DNA of 64,000 nucleotides from CAVZCK01 sp963798805 (GCA_963798805.1 CAWCVC010000002.1:124001-188000), one strand, 5' to 3'. Counted from the first letter of the stretch, positions 34,390-43,552 are shown. The notes: a model not told the origin generated them from the sequence alone. A program made the numbers and translations.

Positions 34390-35166
34390 GTGCGCAGCGC
34401 CGTCGATCTCAATTGCGATCTGGGAGAAGCGTTCGGCCGCTGGCGTATTGGTGACGCTCGTGATGCGGTCCTAATGGGCCTGATCAGCTCGGCCAACATT
34501 GCCACCGGCTTTCATGCCGGCGATCCGAATCTGATGGACGAAACGGTGCGCCTCGCCGTGGAGCATGGCGTCGGCATCGGCGCGCATCCGGGTTATCGCG
34601 ACCTGCAGGGCTTCGGGCGCCGCAAGATCGGCGGCACCGCCAAGGAGCTCGTCAACGATATGGTCTACCAGGTCGGCGCGCTGCGCGAGTTCGCGCGCCG
34701 CTATGGCGCGGCGCTGCAGCATGTCAAGCCGCACGGCGCGCTCTACATGGAAATGGCCGTCGACGCCGAGCTCTCGCAGATCTTCATCGAATATATGCGG
34801 AAGGCGGCGCCGAACAGCTTCGTATTCTGCATGGCCGGCTCGGCAACTCATGCCGCCGCTATCGCCGCCGGCCATCCGGCTATCCGCGAATTCTATGCCG
34901 ACCGCGACTATGACGACAACGGATCGATCGTCTTCGTCCGCGACGCTGGACAGCTCGATCCGGACGCAATCGCGCGCAAGGTCATCCGCGCCTGCAAGGA
35001 CGGCACGGTCCGGACCGTTACGGGCAACGACATCCACATCGATTTCGAATCGATCTGCATCCACTCGGATACGCCAGGCTCGGAGGTTATCGTGACGCGC
35101 ACCCGAGAGGCGCTGGTCGGCGCCGGCATCCGTATTGCCCCGGTGTCGGAGATCGTGAGCCGCTGA
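34390..35166 (+). CDS. pxpA: LamB/YcsF family protein, 5-oxoprolinase subunit A type (PxpA)
   Basis: A 258-residue PxpA/YcsF protein. Family motifs are DLNCDLGEAFG (6-16), NIATGFHAGDP, IGAHPGYRDLQGFGRR and HVKPHGALY. With PxpB and PxpC it forms the bacterial ATP-dependent 5-oxoprolinase. Here it heads an operon that also holds a biotin carrier and a biotin carboxylase, which simple pxpABC operons lack, so the substrate may be another lactam or cyclic amide. GTG 34390 has an upstream GAGAGGGAGG. Confidence 0.92.
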   Translation: MRSAVDLNCDLGEAFGRWRIGDARDAVLMGLISSANIATGFHAGDPNLMDETVRLAVEHGVGIGAHPGYRDLQGFGRRKIGGTAKELVNDMVYQVGALREFARRYGAALQHVKPHGALYMEMAVDAELSQIFIEYMRKAAPNSFVFCMAGSATHAAAIAAGHPAIREFYADRDYDDNGSIVFVRDAGQLDPDAIARKVIRACKDGTVRTVTGNDIHIDFESICIHSDTPGSEVIVTRTREALVGAGIRIAPVSEIVSR

Positions 35167-35188
35167 TCCGCCGCAGAAGGAGAACGCC

Positions 35189-35431
35189 ATGGCAAAGCTG
35201 GAAATCAAGTCGCCGCTCCCCGGAACGTTCTATCGGCGTCCGGCGCCCGATGCGCCGGAGTTCAAGAAAGAGGGCGATGCGGTTTCTCCGGCCGATCCGG
35301 TGGGGCTGATCGAAGTGATGAAATCGTTCCACGAGGTCGCCGCTGGCGTGACAGGGCAGGGGATCAGATTCCTCGTCGGTGACGCCGAAGCCGTCATGGC
35401 GGGGCAGGTTATCGCCGAGGTCGAGGCATGA
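35189..35431 (+). CDS. accB: Biotin carboxyl carrier protein (short, single biotinyl domain)
   Basis: An 80-residue protein consisting only of the biotinyl domain. The biotinylated lysine is K45 in IEVMKSFHEV (the usual context is EAMKM). Unlike the AccB of acetyl-CoA carboxylase, there is no long N-terminal region. It overlaps the biotin carboxylase gene by four bases (ATGA) and lies between pxpA and pxpB, so it is dedicated to this cassette rather than to fatty-acid synthesis. Confidence 0.9.
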   Translation: MAKLEIKSPLPGTFYRRPAPDAPEFKKEGDAVSPADPVGLIEVMKSFHEVAAGVTGQGIRFLVGDAEAVMAGQVIAEVEA

Positions 35432-36813
35432 GGCTGCGGTCGGTCTTCATCGCCAATCGCGGCGAGATTGCCGTCAGGATCAACCGCGCCGCGAAATCGC
35501 TTGGCCTGCGGACGATCCAGGCGTATTCCGCCGCCGATGAAAACTCGCTCGCCGTCCGGTTGGCCGATGAGGCCGTCAATATCGGCGCGCCGCCAGCCGC
35601 AAAATCCTACCTGAACATCGAAGCCGTCATTGCCGCTGCGAAGGGCTCGGGCGCCGACGCCATCCATCCAGGCTACGGTTTCCTGGCCGAAAACGCCGAT
35701 TTCGCCGATGCCGTTGAGGCCGCCGGCATGGTTTTCATCGGCCCCAAGGGCGACACCATCCGCCTGCTTGGCGACAAGGTCGCCGCGCGCGAGGCGGCTC
35801 GCACGGCGGGCGTGCCGATCGTGCCGGGCAGTGCCGGCCGCGTCGCCGGCCTCGAGGAGGCGCGCGACATCGTCGAGATGATCGGCTTTCCGGTGGTGAT
35901 CAAGGCAGCCGCCGGAGGCGGTGGACGCGGCATCCGCATTGCCAATTCGCCCGCAGAGTTCGAGCGCCTGTTCCCCCAGGCCTCGGCCGAGGCGCGCGCC
36001 GCCTTCGGCGACGGCGGGCTCTATATCGAGACGCTCTTGCACAAGGCGCGCCATGTCGAGGTGCAGATCCTCGGCGACGGCACGCGTGCCATCCACTGCT
36101 TCGAGCGCGAATGCTCGCTGCAGCGCCGGCGCCAGAAGGTCTGGGAAGAGGCGCTCGCCGTGACCTTGCCGCGCGATCTGCGGATCACGCTTTGCAACAG
36201 CGCTGCAGCACTTGCCCGGAGCGTCAGCTACCGAGGCGCGGGAACCGTCGAGTTCCTTTACGACGAAGCGCGCGGCGAAGCCTATTTCATCGAGGTCAAC
36301 ACCCGCATCCAGGTCGAGCATCCGGTGACGGAAATGATCACTGGCATCGACCTCGTCGCCGAGATGTTTCGCATTGCCGCCGGTGAGCCGCTCGGCATCC
36401 GTCAGGAAGATGTTCACCCGCGCGGTCACGCCATCGAGTGCCGGATCAATGCGGAAGATCCGGCGAAGAATTTCATGCCATTCCCCGGCCGCGTCGAGAG
36501 CCTTCACGTCCCGGCAGGCGAAGGCATCCGCTTCGACACTATGCTCTATGAGGGCTATCAGATCCCGCCCTTCTACGATTCCCTGCTCGGCAAGCTGATC
36601 GTCTGGGGCGAGGACCGGCCAGCCGCACTCAGGCGCCTTCGCATCGCCCTTGCCGGGCTCAGCATCGGTGGCCTGCCGACCACCATTCCCCTCCATCAGG
36701 CGCTCGCCGAAGATCCCGCCGTCATCGAAGGCCGCGTCCACACCGCCTTCCTCGAGCCATGGCTGGAGACGGAATTCGCCGCACGCAACGCCAGCAAAGA
36801 GGAGGCCGTCTGA
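35428..36813 (+). CDS. accC: Biotin carboxylase (AccC family)
   Basis: A 461-residue ATP-grasp enzyme that carboxylates biotin on the adjacent carrier using bicarbonate and ATP. Motifs are IANRGEIAVRI at the N-terminus, HPGYGFLAENADFA, the glycine-rich ATP lid KAAAGGGGRGIRI, FERECSLQRRRQKV and the catalytic EVNTRIQVEHPVTE. Length is close to the normal 450. Its stop overlaps the pxpB start (TGATG). No dedicated AccA/AccD carboxyltransferase is present; PxpB/PxpC fill that position. Confidence 0.93.
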   Translation: MRLRSVFIANRGEIAVRINRAAKSLGLRTIQAYSAADENSLAVRLADEAVNIGAPPAAKSYLNIEAVIAAAKGSGADAIHPGYGFLAENADFADAVEAAGMVFIGPKGDTIRLLGDKVAAREAARTAGVPIVPGSAGRVAGLEEARDIVEMIGFPVVIKAAAGGGGRGIRIANSPAEFERLFPQASAEARAAFGDGGLYIETLLHKARHVEVQILGDGTRAIHCFERECSLQRRRQKVWEEALAVTLPRDLRITLCNSAAALARSVSYRGAGTVEFLYDEARGEAYFIEVNTRIQVEHPVTEMITGIDLVAEMFRIAAGEPLGIRQEDVHPRGHAIECRINAEDPAKNFMPFPGRVESLHVPAGEGIRFDTMLYEGYQIPPFYDSLLGKLIVWGEDRPAALRRLRIALAGLSIGGLPTTIPLHQALAEDPAVIEGRVHTAFLEPWLETEFAARNASKEEAV

Positions 36814-37688
36814 TGAGCGCCCGCTACTCCTTCGGGGGCGACGAACACCTTTTCGTCGAGTGCAGCGAGGAGATGTCGCTTGAGGCCTTTTTCAAGAGCC
36901 TCTCGATGACGAACGGCATCAAGGCCGCCGGCATCGAAGGCATAACCGAGATCTGTCCGGCGAATGCCTCGCTTCAGGTTAAATTCGATCCCGATATCAT
37001 CCGCCCGAACGATATTCTGAAAGAGGTCCAGTCGATCGAGAGCGCCGCCGAGCACGCCGAGCCGGTCATCAAGACGCGCATCGTCGAGATCCCGGTCTAC
37101 TATAACGATCCGTGGACGCATGAAACCCTGATGCGGTTTCGCGAGCGCCATCAGGACCCGAGCGGCACCGATCTCGACTACGCTGCGCGCATCAATCATT
37201 TCGCGTCCGTCGAGGAGTTCGTCGCCGCCCATTCCGGCTCGCCCTGGTTCGTCTCCATGGTCGGCTTCGTGGCGGGCCTGCCGTTCATGTACCAGATGGT
37301 CGAAAGGCGACGCCAGATCGAGGTGCCGAAATATCTCCGTCCACGGACCGATACGCCGAAGCTGACCATCGGTCACGGCGGCTGTTTCGGCTGCATCTAT
37401 TCGGTCCGCGGCGCCGGCGGCTATCAGATGTTCGGCATCACGCCGATGCCGATTTTCGATCCGACGCAGACCACCTCCTATCTGCGCGACTTCATGGTGT
37501 TCTTCCGCCCGGGCGACATTGTGAAGTTCAAGGCGATCGGACGCGAGGCTTACGATCAGGACGTGGCCGATGTCGAAGCGGGCCGGTTCGCCCCGCCGAC
37601 CCGAGAGGTCAGCTTCGACCTCAACGAGTTCCAGAAGGACATCGATGGTTACAACGCGAAGCTGGAGGGGCTGATCAATGGCCATTAA
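36813..37688 (+). CDS. pxpB: 5-oxoprolinase subunit B family protein (PxpB/KipI, allophanate hydrolase subunit 1)
   Basis: A 291-residue carboxyltransferase domain C/D type protein. The conserved part is GGCFGCIYSVRGAGGYQMFGITP followed by PIFDPTQTTSYL, which resembles the PGGYQLFGRT region of urea carboxylase more than KipI (IYP is IYS here). It has 291 residues where many KipI proteins have about 220-240. It overlaps accC by three bases and pxpC by 11, so all are co-translated. Confidence 0.88.
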   Translation: MSARYSFGGDEHLFVECSEEMSLEAFFKSLSMTNGIKAAGIEGITEICPANASLQVKFDPDIIRPNDILKEVQSIESAAEHAEPVIKTRIVEIPVYYNDPWTHETLMRFRERHQDPSGTDLDYAARINHFASVEEFVAAHSGSPWFVSMVGFVAGLPFMYQMVERRRQIEVPKYLRPRTDTPKLTIGHGGCFGCIYSVRGAGGYQMFGITPMPIFDPTQTTSYLRDFMVFFRPGDIVKFKAIGREAYDQDVADVEAGRFAPPTREVSFDLNEFQKDIDGYNAKLEGLINGH

Positions 37689-38649
37689 AGTTCTCCACCA
37701 GGGCCTCGCGACCACCGTCCAGGATCTTGGCCGTCCGGGCTATTTCCATCTCGGCATTCCGATCGGTGGCGCCATGGACCGGCTCGCCATGCGTGCGGCC
37801 AATCTCCTCGTCGGCAATGATGAAGGTGCGGCGGGGCTGGAAGCGGTCTTCATCGGGCCGAAGCTGGAATTCACCGGCGATGCGACGGTTGCCGTGACCG
37901 GCGCGGAGATGCCGATCAAGCTCGATGGCGAGGAAAAGCCGGGCTGGACGGCGTTTCAGGTCAGGGCTGGACAGGTTCTCAGCTTCGACTATCTGAAGAC
38001 CGGCGCGCGCATCTATATCGCCGTCTCCGGCGGCATCGACGTGCCCGAAGCGCTCGGCAGCCGCTCGACCTATGCGATCGGGGCGCTGGGCGGCGTCGGC
38101 GGACGCGCCATCGCGGCGGGCGACGAATTGCCTATCGGCGTAGGCCGAGGTGCACCGGAAGGCCGCAGCGTGCCGGACCACCTTCGGCGCACGCCGGGCA
38201 TGCCTGCCGAGCTGCGCGTCCTGCCCGGCCTCTATTGGCACCGCATCACTGAGCAGTCGGGCCGCAATTTCTTCGACGATGAATGGAAAGTAGCGCCGGA
38301 AGCCGACCGCATGGGCTACCGCTTCCGCGGCGGCCGCTCGCTGGACTTCGTGCCGCACGAGCAGCCCTTCGGCGCCGGCTCCGATCCCTCCAACATCGTC
38401 GACAGCTGCTACCCTTACGGCTCGATCCAGGTGCCGGGCGGCACCGAACCGATCGTCCTGCATCGCGACGCGGTCTCCGGCGGCGGTTATTTCATGCTCG
38501 GCACGGTGATCTCGGCCGATATGGACCTAATCGGTCAGCTCCAGCCACATACTCCGACACGCTTCGTAAAAGTCGACATGGACCAGGCGCTTCAGGCGCG
38601 TGCTGATCGCGCAAGGCTCCTCGACGCGATCCGGATCGCACTCGCGTGA
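37678..38649 (+). CDS. pxpC: 5-oxoprolinase subunit C family protein (PxpC/KipA, biotin-dependent carboxyltransferase)
   Basis: A 323-residue protein of the allophanate hydrolase subunit 2 / carboxyltransferase A/B family. Signature segments are TTVQDLGRPGYFHLGIPIGGAMD (first 30 residues), AGLEAVFIGPKLEF, IAVSGGIDVPEALGSRST and the PYGSIQVPGGTEPIVLHRDAVSGGGY region near 260. In urea amidolyases the same fold transfers carboxyl from biotin to urea, which fits the neighbouring biotin carrier and carboxylase. Confidence 0.92.
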   Translation: MAIKVLHQGLATTVQDLGRPGYFHLGIPIGGAMDRLAMRAANLLVGNDEGAAGLEAVFIGPKLEFTGDATVAVTGAEMPIKLDGEEKPGWTAFQVRAGQVLSFDYLKTGARIYIAVSGGIDVPEALGSRSTYAIGALGGVGGRAIAAGDELPIGVGRGAPEGRSVPDHLRRTPGMPAELRVLPGLYWHRITEQSGRNFFDDEWKVAPEADRMGYRFRGGRSLDFVPHEQPFGAGSDPSNIVDSCYPYGSIQVPGGTEPIVLHRDAVSGGGYFMLGTVISADMDLIGQLQPHTPTRFVKVDMDQALQARADRARLLDAIRIALA

Positions 38650-38695
38650 CCGGCCAGCCAGCATCCCGAACCCGCAAATCAGGGAGTAATCGAAA

Positions 38696-39769
38696 ATGCG
38701 TCTCCACCTCTCCAAGATCCTCGCAGGCGGCGCACTCGCAATCGCGCTCAGCCAGTCGGCTCACGCTGAGAAATGGTATCCTTATGATGCAGCCCAGGTG
38801 ACGCCGCCCTTCGCGGCCGACGGCAAGTCCTCCGATGTCTCATACGTGCCGCTCGAAAAGGCGGAAAAGCCTTGGAAGATCTGCGTGTCCTTTCCGCATA
38901 TGAAGGACGCCTACTGGCTCGGCGTCGACTATGGCGTCGCCGAGGAGGCCAAGGACCTCGGGGTTAAGATGAACCTCGTCGAGGCGGGTGGCTACACCGA
39001 GCTTGCCAAGCAGATCTCGCAGATCGAGGATTGCGTGGCGGGTGGCGCGCAAGCCGTCGTAATCGGCGCCATCTCCTTCGACGGGCTCAACAATCTGGTG
39101 TCCGAGGTCGCCAAGAAGAACATCCCGGTGATCGACCTCGTCAACGGCATGTCATCCAAGAACCTCACGGCCAAGTCGCTGGTATCGTTCTACACCATGG
39201 GCCACGAGACCGGCGTCTATCTTGCCAAGAAGCACCCGGCCGGCGGCAAAGAGGTTAAGGTCGGCTGGTTTCCGGGACCGGCGGGAGCCGGATGGGTCGA
39301 GGCCGCCAATAAAGGCTTCCTCGAAGCAGTCAAGGGTTCCGCGCTTAAGGTGCTCGAGCCGAAATATGGAGACACCGGCAAGGAAGTGCAGCTCAAGCTC
39401 GTCGAGGATGTGCTGCAGGCGGACCCGGATGTGCGCTACATCGCTGGCACCGCTGTGACGGCGGAAGCGGCACAGGGCCTTATTCGCGAGCGCGGGCTGA
39501 AAGGCAAGGTCGATCTCCTCGCCTTCTACATGACGCCTGGAGTCTATGAGGGCATCAAGCGCGGCTTCATCATGGCGGCTCCGGCCGACTCCATGGTCAT
39601 CCAGGGCCGTATCGCTATCGACCAGGCCGTGCGCGCGCTCGAAGGCAAGCCGCTCATCAAGCATGTTGGCCCGAAAATCTTCGTTGTCGATCAGAAGAAC
39701 ATCAAGACCGTGCCGCAGAGCAATATTCTGCCACCGGACGGATATAAGCCGGTCTTTTCGGTGAACTAA
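38696..39769 (+). CDS. ABC transporter periplasmic substrate-binding protein (TorT-like, PBP type 1)
   Basis: A 357-residue secreted receptor with a Sec signal peptide (1-24, cleaved near AHAE). It resembles TorT/ribose-type PBP1 proteins: KICVSFPHMKDAYWLGVDYG, QISQIEDCVAGGAQAVVIGAI, FPGPAGAGWVEAANKGF. It is followed by RbsA- and RbsC-like genes and preceded by the pxp/biotin carboxylase set on the same strand, so it most likely imports the substrate of that set. TorT itself is a sensor partner, but no histidine kinase is nearby. Confidence 0.9.
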   Translation: MRLHLSKILAGGALAIALSQSAHAEKWYPYDAAQVTPPFAADGKSSDVSYVPLEKAEKPWKICVSFPHMKDAYWLGVDYGVAEEAKDLGVKMNLVEAGGYTELAKQISQIEDCVAGGAQAVVIGAISFDGLNNLVSEVAKKNIPVIDLVNGMSSKNLTAKSLVSFYTMGHETGVYLAKKHPAGGKEVKVGWFPGPAGAGWVEAANKGFLEAVKGSALKVLEPKYGDTGKEVQLKLVEDVLQADPDVRYIAGTAVTAEAAQGLIRERGLKGKVDLLAFYMTPGVYEGIKRGFIMAAPADSMVIQGRIAIDQAVRALEGKPLIKHVGPKIFVVDQKNIKTVPQSNILPPDGYKPVFSVN

Positions 39770-39835
39770 TATCTGTCCAGGCGGGCTTCGGCGGCTGGGG
39801 ACGTCGGAGCCCAGCATTTCATACCGGAAAAGCCA

Positions 39836-41350
39836 ATGACCGCTCCTGCTGCCCTTGTCGAGATGATCGCCATCTCAAAGGCATTCCCCGGCGTCAGGGC
39901 GCTGGACGGGGTCAACTTCACCCTGAACCCCGGCGAGGTTCATGTTCTTTTCGGCGAGAACGGTGCGGGCAAATCGACCCTGATCTCCATTCTCGCGGGC
40001 GTCTATCCGGCCAACTCCGGCCGGCTCTGCATCAATGGCGAGGAGGTGCGCTTTACCTCCGTGAAGGATGCCCGTGCGGCCGGCATCGGAGCGGTGTTCC
40101 AGGAATTCTCGCTCGTGCCGTCGATGAGCATCGCCGAGAACATCTTTCTTGGCGACGAGCCGATGATCGGCCCTTTCATCGACCGCCGCGCCATGCGCGC
40201 TGCAACGGAAAAGGTTCTCGCCGATATTGGCTTCTCGATCGATGTGACGAAGCCGGTGGCGGCTCTGTCGCGGGCCGAGCAGCAAATGGTGGAAATCGCC
40301 AAGGCGATCCGTGCCCGCGCCCGCATCCTCATTCTCGATGAGCCGACCGCCTCTCTCACCGAGCGCGAGACCGAAAAGCTCTTCGCTTTCATCGGCGAAG
40401 CCAAGGCGAGCGGCGTCGGCATCGTCTACATCTCCCATCGCATCCACGAATTCGAGGCCATCGCGGATCGCATCACAGTGCTGCGCGACGGCAGGCTGAT
40501 CGGCACGGTCGGCGCTCACGACCTCACCGAGACCGCACTTGTCGAGATGATGACGGGCCGGTCGATGAGCGAAATCTATCCGCAAATCGCGCGCGCCGAG
40601 GCGCCCCAGACCATTATGACCATCCGCGGGCTTCACGCCTGGGGCGTTCATGGCCTCGATATGGATATCAGGAGGGGCGAGATCCTTGGCATTGCCGGAC
40701 TGGTCGGCAGCGGTAAGTCACGGACTTTCCGAGCCGTCATGGGGCTCAACGACACGATCAGCGGTCAGGTCCGATTCAAAGCTGAGGACGTGACCGGCGC
40801 TTCGCCACACCGATTGATCGCAAGCGGCGTTTTCTATCTGCCCTCCGACCGCAAGAGCGAAGGTCTCCTGCTCAGCGCCACCGCGCGCAACAATGTTGCC
40901 TTGTCGATGCTCAATCGGAAGGAAGCGCGCGGCACCTTCGGCCTGCGCATACCGGGCAAGCTTCGCAAGCTTACCGATGAGATCGGCCGACGTGTCGATC
41001 TCTCGCATGGCTCGCTGGATCGCACCGTCTCGAAGCTTTCCGGCGGCAATCAGCAGAAGGTGCTGTTCGGCAAGGGCTTCGGCGAGGATTATGATCTCTA
41101 TATTTTCGACGAGCCGACCGTCGGCGTCGACATGGGCACCCGCGCCGCACTCTATCGGCTGATCAAGCAATTTGCGGAAGCCGGCAAGGCGGTCGTGGTG
41201 ATCTCCTCCGATCTGCCGGAGGTGATGCACCTCTCGCATCGGCTGCTCGTCTTCGCCAATGGCCGCATCGCCGCCGAGCTCGAAGGCGACGGCATCAGCG
41301 AGCAGACGGTGCTCAGCTATTTCTTCCGTGATGAGAGGCGATCGGCATGA
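39836..41350 (+). CDS. ABC transporter ATP-binding protein, duplicated (RbsA/MglA type)
   Basis: A 504-residue ATPase with two fused nucleotide-binding domains. Domain 1 has Walker A GENGAGKSTL (about 41-50), signature LSRAEQQMVEIAKA and Walker B ILILDEPTASL. Domain 2 has the degenerate GLVGSGKSRTF, signature LSGGNQQKVLFGKG and YIFDEPTVGVD. This is the standard RbsA layout. It overlaps the permease gene by four bases (ATGA). The ribosome-binding site before ATG 39836 is weak. Confidence 0.93.
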   Translation: MTAPAALVEMIAISKAFPGVRALDGVNFTLNPGEVHVLFGENGAGKSTLISILAGVYPANSGRLCINGEEVRFTSVKDARAAGIGAVFQEFSLVPSMSIAENIFLGDEPMIGPFIDRRAMRAATEKVLADIGFSIDVTKPVAALSRAEQQMVEIAKAIRARARILILDEPTASLTERETEKLFAFIGEAKASGVGIVYISHRIHEFEAIADRITVLRDGRLIGTVGAHDLTETALVEMMTGRSMSEIYPQIARAEAPQTIMTIRGLHAWGVHGLDMDIRRGEILGIAGLVGSGKSRTFRAVMGLNDTISGQVRFKAEDVTGASPHRLIASGVFYLPSDRKSEGLLLSATARNNVALSMLNRKEARGTFGLRIPGKLRKLTDEIGRRVDLSHGSLDRTVSKLSGGNQQKVLFGKGFGEDYDLYIFDEPTVGVDMGTRAALYRLIKQFAEAGKAVVVISSDLPEVMHLSHRLLVFANGRIAAELEGDGISEQTVLSYFFRDERRSA

Positions 41351-42391
41351 GCAGTGAAGCTGGAACGGCGACGAAGGTCGAGGTCGTCAGGCTTCTGGCA
41401 TCCGCTGGCGTGTTCCTGCGTGATCTGTTTCTCCGCGTCGGCGTATTGCCCTTCTTCCTCACCGCCGCGCTCTTGATCTTCACGATCGCTTCGGGCCAGT
41501 TCCTCACCATTGACAACATCACCAATGTCGCGAGGCAGTCGGTCTATCTGGTGCTCGTCTCGCTCGGCCAGATGCTCGTCCTGGTCACGGGCGGTTTCGA
41601 CCTTTCCGTCGGCACGGCCATCGCGCTAACCTCGGTCGTTTCCGCGACGGTGATGGTTTATTTCGCTGCGGTCATTCCCGATACCGTCTGGCTGGTGATC
41701 CTGCTCGGCGTCCTTGCGGGCTTTGCCGCCGCATTCATCATCGGCGCGCTCAATGGGCTCGGCGTGGCCCAGTTCGGTGTGTCGCCCTTCATCATGACGC
41801 TAGGCGTGCAGTCCGTCGGCGCCGGTATCGCGCTGTTCATCACCGGCGGCGTCCCGATCGGCAATCTGCCCTATGAATTCGGGGATTTCTTCGGCTTCGG
41901 CGCGATACTCGGCGTTCCGGTTCCGGTCCTTGTCGCGCTTCTCGCCATCGCGGTGATGTGGGTGCTCATGAACCGGACGCGGCTCGGTGTGCGTATCTAC
42001 GCGGTCGGCGGCAACATCAAGGCCGCCAATCTCTCGGGCATCAACACCAAGGCCACGCTCTTCCTCACCTATGTCATATGCTCGCTTCTCTCCTCGCTCG
42101 CCGGCGTCCTGCTCAGCGCACGGGTCGAAAGCGGCGAGACCAATCTCGGAGGCACCATGGCACTGGAGTTCGATTGCGGCCTGCGTCATCGCCGGCGTAT
42201 CGCTGCGAGGCGGCATCGGCCGTGTCGACAGCGTCGTGCTGGGCGCCTTCTTCATCGTGCTGGTTCAGAACGGCATGAACCTGATGCAGATCGGCTCCTA
42301 CATGCAGATGGTGCTGCTCGGCAGTCTCCTGATCCTCGCCGTTGTCATCGACCAATTCCGCTATCGCATGCTGGTGGGAACTGGCGTTTGA
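41347..42391 (+). pseudogene. ABC transporter permease (RbsC type), frameshifted
   Basis: Inner-membrane permease partner of the RbsA-like ATPase, about 347 aa when repaired. The first frame carries typical helices (LVTGGFDLSVGTAIALTS; GVRIYAVGGNIKAANLSGI) up to GGTMALE. It then slips into arginine-rich shadow sequence at 42169. Deleting one T of GAGTTCGA (42169-42170) gives ALESIAACVIAGVSLRGGIG and a normal ending LVGTGV, stop at 42391. The rest of the gene is intact, so sequencing error is as likely as real inactivation. Confidence 0.88.
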
Positions 42392-42476
42392 TCCGGCGGT
42401 GGGCGCAAGGCTTCTGGCTCGTGAACTTGGCTGAAGCCCAATTTACGCAGCGGATCAGTAGACGGATTTCGGATCG

Positions 42477-43169
42477 CTATCGTCCCGCTGCAGCTTTTGC
42501 CATCAGCGAGGTGTCCAGCGCACCCGAGAGCGTGCAGGCGATCGAGTCGAGCACCGGAATGCCGATGCGGGCCTCGATCTGCGGGGCGAGGCGCGACGCG
42601 TCCATATTGGTGCAGATCACAGCGACGGCGTCGGGCTTCTCGGCGGCGACGTCGAGGATCATGGCTTCGATGACCTCCGGCGTAATTTGGGCGAAAGCGA
42701 AATTGTCACGAAGGCCCGCATGGCGCTCGGCGACGCAAGCAATGCCAGCGGCGGCGTAATTCGCCGCGATCCTGGCCTGAACATCGTCGGTATAGGGCGT
42801 CACGATGGCGAGGCGATGCGCGTTCATCCGGCGCAAGCGCGCGTTCATCGCGAGGATGGCCGTCGTTGCCGCTATGCCGGTTTTTGCTGTGATCGCCTGC
42901 ACCAGCGCCTCGTCGCGGCCGAAGCCGAGCCAGGTTGCGGAGGTGCCATTCCAAGCGATGACATCGACCTTGGCGTGCGACAGCAATTCCGCCGCCGCCA
43001 GGATCGGCGCCAGATCGAATTGGCTGAGTGCATCGGGCGACAGGGCGATTTCCGTGACCGGGAAGCGTGCGAAATGCGCGGTCACATCCGGCATCCCCGC
43101 CAGGAGACCATAGGTCGCCGGCTCGAGCGCGGTGTTCGAGGATGGCGTCAGCATACCGATGCGCGTCAT
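42477..43169 (-). CDS. Asp/Glu racemase-superfamily enzyme (arylmalonate decarboxylase/maleate isomerase-like)
   Basis: A 230-residue enzyme of the superfamily that includes aspartate/glutamate and hydantoin racemases, maleate isomerase and arylmalonate decarboxylase. Racemases and maleate isomerase use two cysteines. Here the first position is glycine (G75 in IAWNGTSATW), while the second is kept (C186 in VAVICTNMD). This glycine/cysteine pair is the pattern known from arylmalonate decarboxylase, so a decarboxylase is plausible. It converges with the upstream ABC operon. The ATG has GGGAGTGAG upstream. Confidence 0.85.
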   Translation of the reverse strand: MTRIGMLTPSSNTALEPATYGLLAGMPDVTAHFARFPVTEIALSPDALSQFDLAPILAAAELLSHAKVDVIAWNGTSATWLGFGRDEALVQAITAKTGIAATTAILAMNARLRRMNAHRLAIVTPYTDDVQARIAANYAAAGIACVAERHAGLRDNFAFAQITPEVIEAMILDVAAEKPDAVAVICTNMDASRLAPQIEARIGIPVLDSIACTLSGALDTSLMAKAAAGR

Positions 43170-43552
43170 GGTCTCACTCCCGTTGCCCCGAGCTGATGAT
43201 ATGCCTCAAGCCGCGCCTGCGCAAACTCATATTCATTTCGCGCGGGCAAGATCACAGCTTCCCGGCTCGTCTCGCCTGCATGCCATCAGGGCCATGGTGC
43301 GGACGGCCGATGCTTCAGCTACACTTGGTCGTCCCGGATGCCGCACGATCTCCAGCACTTTATCGTTGAGCGCGCATTCGGCATTGAAGGCGGCATCTTC
43401 GGGCAACTGGCGGCTGGCGGAACGGCAGGAACCTTTCACGCTGCCGCGGACCGGGCGAATGCGCGGGATGCGTCGCGAGAGACGCGAAAGCGCGCGCGCA
43501 AGGCAAACCGGATGATGTCCCCAGGCACACGGCTTCGAGAGGGAAGGGTGAC
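43170..43552. other. Gene-free stretch before the metallohydrolase gene
   Basis: A 383-base region between divergent genes. Open frames here lack a recognisable family or good starts. It holds a small palindrome, TCGCG-AGAGA-CGCGA (43473-43487), and a GGGAAGGG ribosome-binding site before 43553. GC stays high, so a decayed gene remnant cannot be excluded, but nothing recognisable remains. Confidence 0.4.
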
